DNA of 64,000 nt from Acheta domesticus (Eukaryota; Arthropoda; Insecta; Orthoptera; Gryllidae). The notes under the pieces are model-generated. The model saw only the letters and a program-made list of their open reading frames with translations. It did no database searches and was not told the DNA's origin. The DNA lies in contig JAHLJT010009436.1 in NCBI GenBank assembly GCA_031308135.1, positions 116,594,416 to 116,658,415 of the forward strand. Direction: 5' to 3'. Both the position numbers and the translations under genes were made by a program. Position 1 is the first letter of the stretch. The number at the start of each line of letters is the position of its first letter. Below, one piece after another: positions 49,590 through 59,215 of the stretch.

Positions 49590-49990
49590 AATAAATAATT
49601 ACGAATCCTTTTTGGGAAAACCTTGTTTAGGCGTTTTTAGAAAATTGTCACGATTTGTCTCAAAAGTATTATCCACCCCATTTTCCATTCAAGCAATTCT
49701 TCTTTATTCATGAAAAAGAATTGAAAATGTCCTATGGGCTACATATGAAGTATATTCAAAAATTAAAAGATCAGTTTCAAATTTCCAGCGAGTATAGGAG
49801 ACCAACCGGGGAATATTTATTTTGAAAAAATTCTGTTTACGGTGTAGGCGCCAGTGTTATTCAGAGGGACACTATCAAATCGACGGACGGACGGAAAGAT
49901 GTTTAAAAAATACATATTTTCGGAACAAGGGATCTCGAAAACGTATTTCTGTATTTTCGAAAACGTATTTTATTGCAGCCCTGATGAGAA
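49590..49990 (+). mobile_element. Unclassified dispersed repeat family, copy D
   Basis: Matches the 3' third of copy C. It has GAAAATGTCCTATGGGCTACATATGAAGTA, CCAACCGGGGAATATTTATTTTG, TAGGCGCCAGTGTTATTCAGA, GACGGACGGACGG (about 49881-49893) and GGAACAAGGGATCTCGAAAACGTATTTC. It is diverged and non-coding. Confidence 0.6.
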
Positions 49991-50529
49991 AAATCTCAAG
50001 AATTAAAAAGACGGAGTGGATGCCATCTTTTTAATTCTTTCGAGTATTCAAACATTGAGAAATGAATAAATAACGCATTGTAATATTGAAGAAACTAAAA
50101 TGAATTTGTAAAACAAGTTTAATATTCTACAATTTAAAATAATAAAATAAAATCACTTATGAAACAACATTTTGAATATCAATATTCAAGGTGAATTCTC
50201 ACGCACGTCGATGGCAGTGTTATAAGCTCTCTAAAATTCCATTACCTCCTGTTTACTTTCTTTCCCAACTTTTCTCAATCTCTTAGTCCATCTGTATTTC
50301 AGAACCAGTGCCTGAAGAAAGAATTCTATGTGAAATACCAAACGTTTTATTATTCACTTACAACTACTTTCCTCTGCTCATGGCACGGTGCTGTTGTGTG
50401 AGATAACACAATGGAACTTTATCGCCCATCACAATTACACATTCACACAAGTTGCAGTGGCGCGAATACAAAACGCAGGAAGTTGTCGAAAGGCGCAGCC
50501 GGGCATAAAATTGTATCACACGCCATCTG
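49991..50529. other. AT-rich spacer
   Basis: Nothing recognised. Confidence 0.5.
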
Positions 50530-50543
50530 CGTTTTACAACGGC

Positions 50544-50574
<31 letters not shown>

Positions 50575-50800
50575 GGCGCTCTCCATCATATCGCTGCCGG
50601 GTCCGATCCGGACGGACGTGTTCCGGTACAGCGGGCGCGAACGGGTGGGTCTGCGCCAGGAGCGGCCACGAGTGTAGGAAGTCGCGACGCGACGCGACGC
50701 GGCGAGCGCTACAAGAGCTGTCGCCGAGCGGAACCACTCTCGCGCTTCCAGACGCGCCGAGCCGCGTCGCGCAGGAGAAAGCAGGGCTGGGCTGCCGACC
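50530..50800. other. CpG-rich island with (GGC)n and (GACGC)n
   Basis: A (GGC)n trinucleotide repeat at 50542-50575 yields polyglycine, polyalanine or polyproline depending on frame. GTCGCGACGCGACGCGACGCG lies at 50680-50702. The 138- to 178-codon frames are compositional; no domain. Confidence 0.5.
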
Positions 50801-51715
50801 TTGAACACTGCTCGCACTTTTTGAATTGACCGTGACACTAACGAATACCCGCGAACTTGGCACTTTATTTTTAGTACCCTGGGCGAAATAGAATTGAAAT
50901 GTATACTTTTAATATTAGTGTCTCTTTTAAAAGAAGCGATTTCGAATAGCGTGAAAAAAATACACCTAATCAAGCACAAGCATAACGGTTACTGACAAGT
51001 GAGGGTGAACATGGTTTAAAATATGCATTCCCCAATTAATGAAATAACATATCACTTTTTGAATAGGGCTCTAATGCTAATGATGCAATACTTGGCAAAA
51101 AAGTTAACAAAATAATTTTTTTTTGTAAATATATTACGTTTTGTGCTTGTAAATCATAACCTATAGTTCTTCTGACCTCCAAAGAAAGCTAGCACAAAAG
51201 TTTCATCGATATTGGTTCAGAATATTGAGAGATTATCGTGCTGTAATTCAGCGCACTTGCATGTTCATTTATTAGTGTGGAAGTATAGAGAATACAAACA
51301 ATATCTTTTGCAAATCGTGTAAGTCTTTTTGGACTCATACAAACTGCCAAAAGAAATAGGTTCGAATAAAAACAAACACGTATTTTTATTAGTTAATATG
51401 GACATGAAATATTTTACGTCATCAAATTCAGTCATAAACACATTGACAGTACAACGTAAATAATGGCAAATGTATCAAACACTTCTGGAAATGCATGCTT
51501 TAACCCTGGACCAACACAATTAGGTTGATAGTGTTAAGACGTGGTTGAAAAGTTTATTTTGCTTGTTCATTCGTTCTATTGGTGTATTTTACGTTGCAGG
51601 GCTGTGTTTTACTGGAAAACTTGTGCATTAAATATTCGCAGTATACGAAAATATGCAGCGGAATATTTCACCAGGCAGTAAATCTATCCTCCCAAATTAA
51701 AAAATAACGAGGAGT
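50801..51715. other. AT-rich spacer
   Basis: Nothing recognised. Confidence 0.5.
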
Positions 51716-52095
51716 GTAATTTTCCGGGCAGCAGCTATTAGGCAGCCTGCGCCATTAGCCGCCGAACGAGAGCTGCTCATCCATAATTACAGCGTGGCTG
51801 TGCCGACGGCGGCGGCGGCGGCGGCGGAGCCTAGCAGGGGCAGGCCGTAAAGCACCGCACCCACCGATCCCCCCTCCCCCGCCAGGCTGCTGCTCGGCGA
51901 TTACGGCGGCCTCCCGCGTTCGCCGCGCGCCTCGTCACTTTTCCCCGGTCACTTTCCTGCCGGGCGGCCCGTGACAATGCTCGCGACCACCGGCGTCCGC
52001 GCCCGCCCCCGCGCTTTCTAAGGCGAGGTGACCTACTGCTGCCGGTCGAACGTCCCCCGTCGCTCCCGCCCTTGCCGATGGCTCAGATGCGATCT
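51716..52095. promoter_or_regulatory. Candidate cis-regulatory CpG island
   Basis: Complex, non-repetitive sequence at 51720-51800 (GGCAGCAGCTATTAGGCAGC, CCATTAGCCGCC, CCATAATTACAGCGTGG) carries clustered homeodomain-type ATTA cores. It is followed by (GGC)n at 51807-51826 and a C/G-rich island to 52090 with no long open frame. This is the appearance of a conserved developmental enhancer or promoter. Function is inferred only. Confidence 0.35.
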
Positions 52096-52624
52096 TCTCA
52101 GTGTCATGTCTCCGAGCGTTGGGAAACCCTTGTTCTGCTACACCAGTAGTTAGACACAGTAGCCAAAGAACTGAATGATTTTTTTTAAAATGATAATAGA
52201 ATGAGTGTTATTCTGTTCGTTTAGTGGTTTTCGTACCTCAAAATGTCAGCGCGTGGTACTCAAATTGCTCATTACGAATTCAAAACCGAATTGAATCTAA
52301 GACGCTTAGTATTGGTTTGAATTTTTTAAAGAAAAAGTATTGTAATTAATAAAAGCATGGTTTTACACGATGATATTTTATTGTAATAGTGAAATTGTTA
52401 ATTTTAGCATGACAAATATCCAAGTCTCCTGGGATTTAAGCAAAACTTTTCTGGATTAATTTTGAGATTCATGAATGTGATATGAGGCCAGACTCTCGTT
52501 TCCTTCAACGCTGAAAATTGACCACGTGGTGAAGTGTTGAGTGTTGGTTATTGATGCACAAGAAATTTCGCGGTACAAATATCGAAAATAAGTAGTCTCA
52601 GTAGTATTTATAAGTGGCTTAACT
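52096..52624. other. AT-rich spacer
   Basis: Nothing recognised up to the Penelope target duplication. Confidence 0.5.
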
Positions 52625-52673
52625 TTTATTACACTATTCATTGTGGGAAGTTGCCGGGCTTGCAGGCCGTGGT

Positions 52674-52739
52674 CCAACGGAGATTACTCCAGACGTTTCG
52701 CCTACAACTGTGGTAGGCATCTTCAGTGGTGATGCTGGC
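52674..52739 (-). ncRNA. Hammerhead ribozyme, sense pseudo-LTR copy
   Basis: Identical in its core to the other copy. CTGAAGA is at 52726-52720, stem II GCCTAC (52718-52713) pairs with GTAGGC (52705-52700), GAAA is at 52699-52696, and predicted C17 is at 52692. It lies just after the ORF and shares its stop codon with the ribozyme core. Confidence 0.85.
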
Positions 52740-53650
52740 GGGGGCGAAGAACTCTGTCCGGCAGCACGTCGTCGACTGATGCACTACGGCGTCGAGGAGC
52801 CGTATTTATACGCGCGCTTCGCGCCGAGGTTCGCGCGCTCGCGACTGATTGGGCCGCGTCACCGGTGATCGCGCGTGATTGGCTGGGCGCGTCGGCGGTG
52901 TTAATGGGCTGCTGCGCCACGTCAGCGGTACTGGTTGGCTGCCGAGATTTTGCGTAACGAAGTGCCGGGTACCATGCTTTATTTAACTTTTCACCTTCTT
53001 CTTTCCTGTTAAAATTATTTTTATGTTTGTAAATCTCGATGGCTTCCATTGGGAGTCTGCTATAGTAATGCGTGGTGGTGGAGAGAATATCAGTAGCTTC
53101 GAAGCGTATGTCGTGGCCGCGTCCTGACAGCGCGTGATCGGCAACTGCTGATTTTTCTGTTTGTCCTAAACGGCAGTTCCTTTTGTGCTCTGTTATTCGT
53201 GTATTGAAACTTCTCCCCGTAGTGCCTATGTACACGGACCCGCAAGAACAAGGAATTCTATACACTCCGGCTAGAGACATGCGATCCTGGGGATCTTTCG
53301 CTGAGCGTAATATGTTGCGAAGTTGTTGGGTGGGTTTGAAAATGGTTCTGACCCCATGTCTAGTTAACAATCTCCCTATGCGATCTGTTACTTTCTTCAC
53401 ATAGGGCAGGAAAACTGTACCATGTGTTAAGTCTTGCGTATGGTCGCGATCAGCGGTCTTCCTCTTCGGGTGTAGGGTCCTTCTAACTTCATCGGGCTTG
53501 TATCCATTGGCTTGCCATGCCTTCTCGAGGTGTTGTAGTTCTTCGGGTAGGTGGTCAGGTTCGCAAATGGCACGTTCGCAATTTGGCACGGTTGTAAAGG
53601 GTTTTAATCATGGCACGTTTTTGACTGGGATGATGATTTGAGTTTTTGTG
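52723..53650 (-). pseudogene. Penelope GIY-YIG endonuclease region, truncated and frameshifted
   Basis: A 288-codon open frame (53589-52723; first codon GTG, not a true start) holds the RT-to-EN linker (residues about 1-107). The GIY-YIG domain follows, with GVY at 108-110, YIG at 120-122, TGRSFNTRITEHKR with R131 and H135, catalytic-type E182 in MEAIEIYKHKNNFNR, and N191/N192. C114, C116, C139, H152 and H159 could form the cysteine/histidine cluster typical of Penelope endonucleases. Upstream, another frame (about 53650-53587) encodes HHPSQKRAMIKTLYNRA, the normal preceding part of this protein. A frameshift near 53585 therefore separates the two. The RT domain is absent. The stop TGA (52725-52723) lies inside the hammerhead core CTGAAGA. 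Residues 215-288 are low-complexity and are encoded by the pseudo-LTR. Confidence 0.88.
52775..52852 (-). promoter_or_regulatory. TATA/Inr core promoter in sense pseudo-LTR (points left)
   Basis: Mirror copy: CCAAT near 52852-52848, TATAAATA 52810-52803 and TCAGT 52779-52775 on the minus strand. It would drive transcription leftward into 52.6 kb and below, through the second ribozyme. Confidence 0.6.
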
Positions 53651-53671
53651 TAAATAATCCGGTGACGCGGC

Positions 53672-53750
53672 CCAATCAGCCGCGAGCGCGCGAACCTCGG
53701 CGCGAACCGCGCGTATAAATACGGCTCCTCGACGCCGCAGTGCATCAGTC
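53672..53750 (+). promoter_or_regulatory. TATA/Inr core promoter in inverted pseudo-LTR (points right)
   Basis: CCAAT at 53672-53676, TATAAATA at 53714-53721 and the arthropod initiator TCAGT at 53745-53749 (A+1 at 53747). The first T of TATA is 33 nt upstream of A+1. Spacing and motifs are canonical for RNA polymerase II. Transcription would run rightward out of the element, through the ribozyme about 50 nt downstream. Confidence 0.6.
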
Positions 53751-53784
53751 GACGACGTGCTGCCGGACAGACTTCTTCGCCCCC

Positions 53785-53850
53785 GCCAGCATCACCACTG
53801 AAGATGCCTACCACAGTTGTAGGCGAAACGTCTGGAGTAATCTCCGTTGG
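53785..53850 (+). ncRNA. Hammerhead ribozyme, inverted pseudo-LTR copy
   Basis: The core CTGAAGA (C3UGANGA9) is at 53798-53804. Stem II GCCTAC (53806-53811) pairs with GTAGGC (53819-53824), and GAA(A) is at 53825-53828. A15.1CGU16.1 (53828-53831) gives a palindromic, minimal stem III. C17 is at 53832, with the predicted cleavage after it. Stem I begins CCA (53795-53797) with TGG (53833-53835), followed by an internal GGAG-TAAT-CTCC hairpin. Penelope-like elements are known to carry minimal type I hammerheads in their pseudo-LTRs. Because ACGU is self-complementary, activity may require dimerisation. Confidence 0.85.
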
Positions 53851-53930
53851 ACCACGGCCTGCAAGCCCGGCAACTTCCCACAATGAAGAAACCGGCCGTG
53901 AAAGCCTACATTGTATGCTTTATTACACTA

Positions 53931-56170
53931 CTACACTCTGTATTAGACAAGTACTGTTGTTTATGAAACAGCAGAAAATCAAAATTCAAAACGCCATCAA
54001 ACTGAAGGCAGACCTTGATCATATAATCAAAACCTCGAAAAATGTTGCGGTTTAAATTCAAAGAAATTTTGCTATTATACTTTGGAAAAAAATATAGAAC
54101 GGGAGTTTGGCAAAATACCTTTAGGAATAACTTAATAGGAGAATAGGAATCACTTTCATAACTGTACTTGTGGAATTGTTTTATATTTTCATGTTGCTTC
54201 GATTAGCCCATTTTCGTTTCCGTAACCTACTGTATTTGCCTTATTTTGACATATTTCTCACTTCGTCATTTTTCTTTTTCCTCTGGTACTGTCCTCGATC
54301 AAAATAGAAACTTTTCGGCAATTCTAGGAAACATGTGTACACTGTCGCATTTTGTTTATCTGCAAGCAGAAGCGCGATTTCAGGTGGGCAGTGTTGAGAC
54401 CTTACAAACGTCTGCGAGAAATCCAGACAATGCTAGTCAATATTTTTTACTTTCTGCGGTCATGAGTATCCTATCTCACTAGTATGTTTTTCGATTTCTT
54501 TCGAGGACAGAGCTCTGTGAATAACGTGGAATAACAAGCTCTCTCTATAAGGTATTACATTGTAAGGACAATAACTCTATTCAGAACTGACTATTAGGCA
54601 TGTTCGTAGAATGAAAGTAATAGCTGTGTGTTCACTGATGCCATTTGAGAATCCAAATAAGAGGAACTTCTACCCACACTACTACTTTTTAGGAACAGCA
54701 TAACGAGCGAGATTAATTTATAGTCTATTGATGAACAGCTTCGTGGCTAGCTTCCGTTAGGTGATGTTCTTGCACGACGAAGGCTTTTTTCCTCGGTGCA
54801 ACGCCGTCGCAACTCCCCTTGCGTACCACGGTACCAGCAGATCGCAGGATGCTTTGAAACTGAACGAATTGCTCTGATCGGATCGCAGTATAGTATATTG
54901 AGTGCCCCGGGTAAGATGAACTCACATCGAGTAAGGCTTAGCGTGATATGCAGAATGCCTAACTGGTGAATCCGACAGCGCGAAACGCTGTTGGCTTTTC
55001 GCCAGTCCTGTCCAAACTATTGTGTTTTTATAAAGTGTTGATCCCGAAAGGGTGAGATAGCAATTAGTAGCATCAACAGCGTTTCGTCCTGTCGGTGTCA
55101 TCACATAAGCATTCTGCCTATGAAGCTAGTGTTGAAATTTTTAGTTCTTTTTTAATTTCCATAGGTCATATTTTACCTTCCTCTTTGCACCCGTGTTTCA
55201 TCCCTGGAGATAAAATACAGACATTTAATTGGGCAATTAAATGTTGCCTTCATGCCTATTTAGGTAACAACAAAAATTGCCTTTGTCGACCCATTTATGT
55301 AAAAATAAATGCCTGAATTTCGGATTCTGGCATTTGAGACGTTTTGGTGATAATTACAATCTAATTATTACCTTTCAATAATCAAATTTCTAAAACTTCC
55401 TATTGTATTTTTAATTAAATCAAAATGCTTTAATTAGTAGCTCCAAATTCCTGGTGTAATTACATGAAGGGCATCGTTGAGTTATTTCGGAATATAATAT
55501 TTGTAGTAGCAGAACTTCTCCACCTAAAGAACTTGATATCGCAAGCGGAACATTTCCGGAGTTGAAATGGTGGGATTGTGATGTTAGTAATGTCATCCTG
55601 TACCTCTCCTCATTAACAATTCTGTTTGACCTATAAATAGGTTCTTTCAACGTCAGTAGCTGACGATGGTTCAGCAGAAAAGTTTATCTGCATGAGAGTA
55701 TGTCAAAAATAGTTTTGAATGCGAGGAAGAATAATTATTTTTACGCAAAAAGGAGACGTATTGCACTAAGGAATGAATGTTGCACTATAGTTTTTATAAT
55801 ATAAAAAAAAACGTGTTGATTAGCTTCTGAAGAAATATTGCACCTAAATGTCTTGGGTTTGAAACCCACTACTTCAAGCCGCATTAAGGCCAATCGTTTC
55901 GCGGCTGAAGGCGAAAAAAATAAAATGTGAAAATTTCTAACCAAAGTCGTATTTCAAGTTCCATAAAGGAGATAGTATTGTCTACCATAACAAAAAAAAT
56001 TATTGCTGACGATATTTTGATTGATGTCTTCCTTGATCTCGGCACAGCGTTTAACTTAAAAAAAATTTGTAGTATCTTAGAAATTTGCCTATTCTTAGAC
56101 ATTCCCTGTAGATAAAATACCATGATGTCTAATAGAGAACAAAATTATTTTTTCTCCAATTAAGAGGAAT
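53931..56170. other. AT-rich spacer
   Basis: Non-coding. TTGGGTTTGAAACCC at about 55853 slightly resembles a box B but has no matching head. Nothing else recognised. Confidence 0.5.
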
Positions 56171-56211
56171 ATTGAAACTTGGAAATATATTTAAGTATGT
56201 TGAAAATGTGG

Positions 56212-56317
56212 GAAGTCCGAAGTATTTTACGGGTTGTGATGGATTGCGGCGCTGGCGCCCGGGCCGAGCGACAGGAGGCGCCCCCTCCATCGCAACCCGT
56301 AAAATACTTCGGACTTC
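56212..56317. repeat. 32-bp inverted repeat at the LINE 5' junction
   Basis: 56212-56243 and 56286-56317 are inverted complements with one mismatch. The 42-bp spacer is very GC-rich (GGCGCTGGCGCCCGGGCC and so on), unlike the AT-rich LINE. The right arm is the LINE coding sequence (VKYFGL), and the left arm is an inverted copy of it. Confidence 0.85.
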
Positions 56318-56890
56318 GCCTGGACACAAAACTAACCTGGAAAACTCGTATAGATATCAAAATTAAGCAAGATAGAAGCAAATCATTTCAATTCCGGCCA
56401 CTAATAAAAAACACATGTCCTCGTCATGTACAAACTCTGTAACAATGTACAAAACTATAATTAGGCCATTAATGCTCTACGCATGCACAATATGGACAAA
56501 CGCACCTACAAATATCAATAAACTTCAAATAATTCAAAATAAATATATCAGATTAATCACAAATGTAACAGACATAAGTAACAAACAATTTCATTCAGAA
56601 CTAAGTATCAATATAATAATAAACCAAATCGTCCATATATCCCATAATTTCTACAAAAATCGAACAGACAAACCAGCAATATTCCATTTCTAGCGAAAAA
56701 CCCAACTCACACCCGAATAAAAAATAGATATCCGTTCGAAACCTTTCTCAAAATCTCAACAAACTATGATGCATAACCCCGAGGTTCTTCCCTATAATAT
56801 CATCCTTTTCAGTGTGTAGATTAAGTGAGTTAAGATTTTTAACTAAAAAAAAAAAATAAAAAAAATAAAAAAAAAACAAAAACAAAAAAA
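56286..56890 (+). pseudogene. Jockey-like non-LTR retrotransposon, 3' end of RT ORF2 with A-rich tail
   Basis: The + frame at about 56298 reads VKYFGLRLDTKLTWKTRI, the post-catalytic conserved block of Jockey-type reverse transcriptase (YLG...LDxxLTW). That frame stops at about 56440. A second frame continues with MYKTIIRPLMLYA (from 56445), CTIW and LQIIQNKYIRLITN, which is the next conserved block. A frameshift near 56435-56445 therefore separates them. The frame ends at 56693, a 3' UTR follows, and an A-rich tail lies at about 56845-56890. The catalytic RT and endonuclease domains are missing, so this is a 5'-truncated dead copy. Confidence 0.85.
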
Positions 56891-57225
56891 CCTTCTGTGA
56901 AGTGCTTCAACTGAACAATGCAATCCATATGAAACAAATAAATACGTTTGTAAAAAAACAGAAGGCGCCGCGAAGCGAAAGCGCCCTGCCAGTGCATGAA
57001 TCGCGTGCGTCACGTCCAAATTGTCGCGCGTGCGTCTGCGCCCGGCGCGGCGCGGCGCGGCGGGGCGACCGCCCAACCGCCCCGAGCGATGGCACACATA
57101 GCGGCGGGGGCGGGCCTCTCGGCGACGCGGGCGCGCCTCCCCCGCGGACAGCGCTTTCTAACCAAACGACTCGAGACGATCCCACACCTGCGCTCGGCAC
57201 GTCAGGGAAGGTCACGGTCACGACA
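56891..57225. other. CpG-rich island just downstream of the LINE tail
   Basis: GC-rich at 56960-57190 with GGCGCGGCGCGGCGCGGCGGGGC and CGGCGGGGGCGGG. Opposing frames are compositional. No coding evidence. Confidence 0.5.
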
Positions 57226-57735
57226 AAAATAATATTATCAGAAGACGGCATACGCCAAAATTACCATCAAGAGATTTTGAAGAACGATTGTCGCAATTAT
57301 GTGAGGAAAAGACATTAACTTTCCCGAACCCAACCCGAACATTAAAATGTGAAGGCAAGATGTTCTTGCGTTTTTCTTCAACAACAGAAATGTGTAAAAG
57401 CGTAGAGAACCTGCCTTTTGTATGGAAATACACGAATTAGTTATAAAATTTCCAATGTTTTAAGATTTTCTAGTTCGAACTTTTCCCCAACTTTTACGTA
57501 CACTCTTGCCAAAAAATATTTTGAGACCGAAAATTACGACTCAATATTTATGAGAGTTATAAACGCTATGGACCTTTGCTTGCCTATTGTTCACACCCAG
57601 TAGACGTTAATTTTTTTGGAAAGCAAATTTTATAGTTCAAATGCAAGCACATTTTTTACGCAGAAGAGGGTCACAGAAAGATTGTTAGAAGATACACAAA
57701 CCTGTTATTTTTACTTACTGGATACTGAGCAGAGA
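57226..57735. other. AT-rich spacer
   Basis: Nothing recognised. Confidence 0.5.
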
Positions 57736-57739
57736 GAAA

Positions 57740-58372
57740 GGTATGTAATGCTGCGCGAAAAAACGACGAAAATTCGACAGACAAATTAATTTCAGGGTCC
57801 TGGTAAAGAAGAACTGGATAAATCCAATTGCTAAATTTAGAAAACAAATCTCTAACATTTAGTGTAGCCAGAATCAATGATATGTGGGTCCTTGTTACCG
57901 AAAAATTGAATGACGGCAAAACGTCTCTGTCCGGCCGTCTGTGAACAACGCTAGCGGTTAAACCGTTCAGCCGATTTTCTCCAAAATTGATATTCCCCTA
58001 TTTATCAGGCTGATGTCATGGCCCCTTAAATTTGAAACCAAAATTTTAATTTTAGGGGATACTTTACATGAATCCCCTGGGACATTTTCAAAACGTTCAA
58101 AAAATGACTCCATCAATTTTGATTACATTTTGTTGATGGATAGTGTGAAGCAAGCTTAAGAGAATGGTGCAGATTTCATGTTCGTTGAAAACCCTGATAT
58201 TTTCGAAAATTGCAAAAGTTCAAAATTTTTTCGGAGTCTTCCTACAACCAAAATATTAAAGATAGAGATTTTTCCCTTAATGAAATCTGTTTCTTAAAGA
58301 GAGATTTTAAAGTATGGTCATGTGACAATTTTTCGAAAATTGGAGTACTTTCCGCATAATTTAGTGTCATAT
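57740..58372 (-). mobile_element. Unclassified dispersed repeat family, copy E
   Basis: Minus-strand copy parallel to copy B. It has TATGTAATGCTGCGCG (57743-57758), the AGGGTCCTGGTAA block, GTGTAGCCAGAATCAATG and GTGGGTCCTTGTTACCGAAAAA. It continues with CGGCCGTCTGTGAACAACG, GTTAAACCGTTCAGCCGATTTTC, AGGGGATACTTTACATGAA, and GTTTCTTAAAGAGAGATTTTAAAG. Non-coding. Confidence 0.7.
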
Positions 58373-58945
58373 ATGGGCGAGAAAGTACGTACTGTTTTAG
58401 CACCACTGGTTAGTAAAGGAGGGGAGAACTGTAAAGGAGATGAGAACCGAAATATAAATTATGTAACGATTTCGTATGATATCATAACAAGATATCATAA
58501 ATTAGCTATCAGAAGTTCATCAACAGGCATTAAGAATCGACAAAAAGTATTTTTGAGATCCACGAGTAATAGATCAAGAATAAAAAAGCTATCTTTGTTT
58601 TGATTGCTGATTCACTGGCCTAGTCCTACGGTAAATTACCAAGTAATAGTCAGTGATATTCATAAGCACATTAATAAACTGCTAGTTTCGACCTGTTGAA
58701 ATGGTAAAGATAATTACTTGTTGTCTGGAGGTTAGAAAATAATCTAAATTGAAATAAATGAATGTAAATGTAATTAAACAAAGCAAAAAATTGTTGTTTT
58801 TTTTTTTTTTTGCTTCTAATGAAAGAAACTTTGCAGAACATGAGGTAAATTTAGAAGTTTACACATACCTAAGAGCCTATCTTAAAAGTAGGTTCAGGCC
58901 GATGTCACGCGTTTTAACTAAGTCAGTAATCGCCAGTCAGTGTCA
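58373..58945. other. AT-rich spacer
   Basis: Contains a T run at about 58797-58812. Nothing recognised. Confidence 0.5.
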
Positions 58946-59115
58946 AGCCAGCCACCACGGCGCTTGCAGTGATCAGGACTGTTCAGCCGACGCGGCCGAG
59001 CGCGAGAGTGAGTTGCCAGGAGCGAGCCCTGTCGCGTCTCTCAGCTCCCGCCGCTGCCCCCGCCACCGCCGACAGCGCCCTTTCTGTTCCGACCTGCTCC
59101 GTTCCTGATTCGCAG
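58946..59115. other. CpG-rich island
   Basis: GC-rich with CGACGCGGCCGAGCGCGAGAG and CCGCCGCTGCCCCCGCC. It contains one donor-like GTGAGT (59008-59013). No exon is supported. Confidence 0.4.
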
Positions 59116-59119
59116 TGAT

Positions 59120-59215
59120 TCACGAAGGCAAATTTCATATTTTTTTGCGCAGCATTACATAATTTTCCCTATACTAGGTATATTGCTTCGTATATACGTA
59201 TGTATACGGGAAAGT
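59120..59215 (+). mobile_element. 3'-end fragment of the dispersed repeat family, copy F
   Basis: GCGCAGCATTACATAATTTTCCC, TACTAGGTATATTGCTTCG and TATACGTATGTATACGGGAAAGTAAAA match the end of copy C almost word for word. This defines the family's 3' boundary near GGGAAAGTAAAA. Confidence 0.7.

Larger units (their letters stand above)
52637..52865 (-). repeat. Penelope pseudo-LTR, sense copy
   Basis: 229 bp, inverted relative to 53659-53887. It contains on the minus strand TATAAATA (52810-52803), a TCAGT initiator (52779-52775) and the hammerhead ribozyme. It lacks the outer 31 bp that the inverted copy retains (53888-53918). Confidence 0.9.
53659..53918 (+). repeat. Penelope pseudo-LTR, inverted copy
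   Basis: Shares 229 bp (53659-53887) with the other copy in opposite orientation, plus 31 bp ending at the target duplication. It differs at four positions in the shared part (near 53682, 53708, 53739 and 53772). Reading on the + strand gives the sense orientation of the promoter and ribozyme. Confidence 0.88.
52625..53930 (-). mobile_element. Penelope-like retroelement, 5'-truncated with inverted pseudo-LTR
   Basis: Read on the minus strand, the order is as follows. First comes an inverted pseudo-LTR (53918-53659), including the GGCTTTCACGGCCGG phrase at its outer edge. Then a truncated coding region (about 53658-52723) joins abruptly to it. Last comes a sense pseudo-LTR (52865-52637). The two 229-bp pseudo-LTR parts differ at four positions by eye. 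The whole is flanked by TTTATTACACTA (52625-52636 and 53919-53930), a perfect 12-bp target duplication. This proves a single insertion, with the inversion made during integration. The reverse transcriptase domain is missing and only the linker and GIY-YIG endonuclease remain, so the copy is dead for autonomous movement. The promoters and ribozymes look intact. Confidence 0.93.

Noticed and set aside
53608..53883. Minus-strand frame MWEVAGLAGRGP... and its + strand twin at 52641-52868
   Set aside because: Both read the antisense strand of the Penelope pseudo-LTR and its ribozyme. They are repeat shadows, not a paralogous gene pair.
55840..55890. GGGTTTGAAACCC as a box B-like sequence
   Set aside because: It is simply a short palindrome. 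No tRNA head at the right distance.
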